Source of the DNA: Billgrantia pellis
GTDB taxonomy: Bacteria > Pseudomonadota > Gammaproteobacteria > Pseudomonadales > Halomonadaceae
Length of the DNA stretch: 64,000 bases
Assembly (NCBI RefSeq): GCF_008297955.1
Contig: NZ_VTPY01000008.1
Span: 62,001-126,000, forward strand
Direction: 5' to 3'
The notes under the pieces were generated by a model, which worked only from the letters and a program-made list of their open reading frames with translations, had not been told where the DNA came from and did not search any database. Below are positions 62,198 to 64,000 of the stretch, piece after piece. The translations under genes and the position numbers were made by a program. Positions within the stretch are counted from its first letter, which is position 1, and the number at the start of each line of letters is the position of its first letter.

Positions 62198-63340
62198 ATG
62201 GCACGTACCATTACGACCGCCACGCTCGGCTTCGCCACTGTCGCCTTGTCCCTGTCTCCGCTCGCCTTGGCACAATCCAAGGAGTCCGTTCAGACCGAGG
62301 CCGGCGCCTTGAGCATCGAAACCGTCGTGGACGGGCTCGTGCATCCGTGGGGAATGGCATTCCTTCCCGACGGACGCATGCTGATTACCGAACGCGAGGG
62401 GCGGCTGCGGCTCCTCTCGCAGGATGAGACGCTTTCCGACCCGCTCGAAGGCGTACCCGACGTATTCAACGAGGGCCAGGGAGGGCTGCTGGATGTCGCC
62501 CTGCACCCCGATTTCGACTCCAATCGCCAGGTCTACCTCTCCTTCTCCGAGCCCGGCGACGGGGGCGCCACCACCGCGCTGGGTCGCGGTCGCCTGGCAG
62601 ACGACCGGCTGGAAGATTTCGAGGTGATCTTCCGCATGGAGCCGAGGGTCGAGCACGAGAACCACTTCGGCGGCCGCATCGTCTTCTCCGATGACGAGAC
62701 GCTCTTTCTCACCTTGGCCGAGCGCTTTCAGTTCGACCCGGCCCAGGACCCAACCAACCATCTGGGTACCATCGTGCGGCTCAAGCACGACGGCACGGCG
62801 GCGGATGACAATCCGTTCCTCGGTGACGAAGAGGCCCGCGACGAGATCTGGTCCTACGGCCACCGCAATATCGAGAGCGCAGCCATCCATCCCGAGACGG
62901 GCGAGTTGTGGGTGGCCGAGATGGGTCCGATGGGCGGCGACGAGCTCAATCGGCCCGAGGCGGGACGCAACTACGGCTGGCCCGAGGTGAGCTGGGGGCA
63001 ACACTACGACGGCGAGGACATCCCCGACCCCAGCGACAGCGATGACTATGCCGGTTCGGTGAAGCAGTGGACGCCGGTCATCTCCCCTTCCGGCATGATC
63101 TTCTATACCGGCGACACCCTGCCGGAGTGGCAAAGCAGCATGTTGATCGGTGGACTCTCGGAGCAGGGCCTGGTGCGCATTACCCTGGAAGGCAACGAGG
63201 TTACCGACGACGAGCGCATCCCGCTTGGCGCTCGCATCCGCGACGTCGAACAGGGACCGGATGGCCTGGTCTACGTCCTCACCGACGAGGCAGACGGCAA
63301 ATTGATGCGCCTCGAGCCGCTCGAAGACGCCGATGCTTGA
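62198..63340 (+). CDS. Periplasmic PQQ-dependent sugar (aldose) dehydrogenase-like protein
   Basis: A 380-residue exported protein with a signal peptide (cleavage after LALA, about residue 25). The six-bladed beta-propeller of the soluble aldose/glucose dehydrogenase (YliI/Asd) family is marked by HPWGMAFLPDGRMLITEREG, HENHFGGRIVF, SYGHRNIES and ELNRPEAGRNYGWPEVS. It probably oxidises sugars in the periplasm with PQQ. The start at 62198 follows an AAGGAGG site. No PQQ synthesis genes are in the window. Confidence 0.9.
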   Translation: MARTITTATLGFATVALSLSPLALAQSKESVQTEAGALSIETVVDGLVHPWGMAFLPDGRMLITEREGRLRLLSQDETLSDPLEGVPDVFNEGQGGLLDVALHPDFDSNRQVYLSFSEPGDGGATTALGRGRLADDRLEDFEVIFRMEPRVEHENHFGGRIVFSDDETLFLTLAERFQFDPAQDPTNHLGTIVRLKHDGTAADDNPFLGDEEARDEIWSYGHRNIESAAIHPETGELWVAEMGPMGGDELNRPEAGRNYGWPEVSWGQHYDGEDIPDPSDSDDYAGSVKQWTPVISPSGMIFYTGDTLPEWQSSMLIGGLSEQGLVRITLEGNEVTDDERIPLGARIRDVEQGPDGLVYVLTDEADGKLMRLEPLEDADA

Positions 63341-63455
63341 TACCTGCAGCACAAGGTCACATAAAGCAACCGATGAAAACCGCGCATTGCCCATAGTATT
63401 GCTACGTTGAAGTAGCCAGACAATGGAATGACTTGCCAAGCGAAAAGGAGGACAC

Positions 63456-63947
63456 ATGAAGATCGAAAGCCCCAAGGACCTGTTTATCCGCCTGCTCTCC
63501 GAGGCCAACAGTGCCGAAAAGCAGATGACCCGTTCGCTGCCCAAGATGGCGCGCGCGGCCGACGACGAAAAGCTGGTCGAAGCCTTCAAGGAGCACTTGG
63601 AAGAGACGCGTGCCCAGGTCGAGCGCATCGAACAGGTAGTCGACTCAGATGACAGTATCCGCCTCAGGCGCATCAAGAACTACGGGATGGAGAGCCTGAT
63701 CGACGAGGCACAGGAGTTGATCGACAACAGTGAAAAAGGCCCCGTTCGTGACGCCGGCCTGATCGGCGCCGCCCAGAAGGTCGAGCACCTCGAGATCGCC
63801 GCCTATGGCACCCTGGCCACCCTGGCCGACCAGTTGGGCTTCACCCAGGCCAAGCAGTTGCTCGCCGAAACGCTGCAGGAAGAGAAATCCGCCGACGAAA
63901 AACTCACCAAACTGGCCAAGAACGACGTGAACCGCAAGGCCGGCTAA
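63456..63947 (+). CDS. YciE/YciF-type ferritin-like protein (DUF892)
   Basis: A 163-residue four-helix ferritin-like protein. The metal-ligand pattern is SAEKQMTRSLPKMA, FKEHLEETRAQVERIE, KVEHLEIAAYGTL and LAETLQEEKSADEKL. Family members are induced in stationary phase or osmotic stress. AAAGGAGG lies 6 bases before the ATG. It is followed by a terminator and appears monocistronic. Confidence 0.92.
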   Translation: MKIESPKDLFIRLLSEANSAEKQMTRSLPKMARAADDEKLVEAFKEHLEETRAQVERIEQVVDSDDSIRLRRIKNYGMESLIDEAQELIDNSEKGPVRDAGLIGAAQKVEHLEIAAYGTLATLADQLGFTQAKQLLAETLQEEKSADEKLTKLAKNDVNRKAG

Positions 63948-63964
63948 GCAAAGTACGCGCTCTC

Positions 63965-63998
63965 AAGGCAGGCTGGAAGGAACTGGCCTGCCTTCTTC
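63965..63998 (+). terminator. Terminator after the ferritin-like gene
   Basis: A 9-bp stem (AAGGCAGGC with GCCTGCCTT) spans a 12-base loop and is followed by CTTC. It lies 18 bases after the stop. Confidence 0.75.
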
Positions 63999-64000
63999 AC

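Noticed and set aside
1..64000. CRISPR array, prophage, complete insertion sequence, tRNA or rRNA
   Set aside because: No regular spaced repeats, structural phage genes, full transposase, or RNA gene folds were seen on either strand.

Overview
The window looks like chromosomal DNA of a GC-rich, aerobic gammaproteobacterium of the Halomonas type (family Halomonadaceae). This is inferred from protein character, codon use and gene neighbourhoods; no rRNA or tRNA is present to fix it. About 60 protein genes are supported, densely packed, mostly in short operons with 4-base stop/start overlaps. No CRISPR array, phage, intact insertion sequence or RNA gene was seen.

Layout. 1-3.5 kb is the end of an assimilatory nitrite-reduction operon (oxidoreductase tail, nirB, nirD, terminator). 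3.5-8.4 kb is an AT-richer accessory patch. It holds a frameshifted, truncated integron integrase reading away from two minus-strand cassette-like genes with an attC-like site, a broken NERD/zinc-finger gene, a PHB-depolymerase-type esterase, a decayed copy of a dienelactone hydrolase, and a GFA gene beside a second attC-like palindrome. 8.5-25 kb is a mosaic of small metabolic, transport and regulatory genes: dienelactone hydrolase, TetR/MFS, MocR/MFS, LrgAB, LysR/aminotransferase and an AAC(3)-I-type acetyltransferase. A dispersed 28-bp operator-like repeat recurs between 12.6 and 17.3 kb. 25-36 kb carries PhoH, an orphan four-gene membrane module built from three complex-I/Mrp antiporter-like subunits plus a fused small subunit, a UbiA-family prenyltransferase, an esterase and an SLC13-type transporter. 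36-44 kb has a cold-shock gene, a GMC oxidoreductase with a methylmalonate-semialdehyde dehydrogenase under a divergent LysR, and a PepSY/OmpR/PhoQ-like two-component unit. 44-51 kb has a diguanylate cyclase, an alcohol dehydrogenase, NnrU, DUF2243/CtaG and a Rieske-FAD oxidoreductase.

The most striking region is 50.9-62.1 kb. A near-consensus sigma-28 (FliA) promoter precedes six same-strand genes: an MglA-like small GTPase, a soluble histidine kinase, a receiver domain fused to a GspE/PilB-like ATPase with a damaged Walker A motif, a second soluble histidine kinase, a receiver fused to a degenerate HD-GYP domain, and a 1566-residue membrane protein with PAS domains, a LOV-type (blue-light) domain, intact GGDEF and EAL domains and a C-terminal receiver. 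My inference is a flagellar-regulon phosphorelay linking light or redox input and cyclic-di-GMP turnover to GTPase-directed positioning or motility. I know of no described system with this set of parts. The window ends with a soluble aldose-dehydrogenase-like protein and a YciE-type ferritin-like protein.
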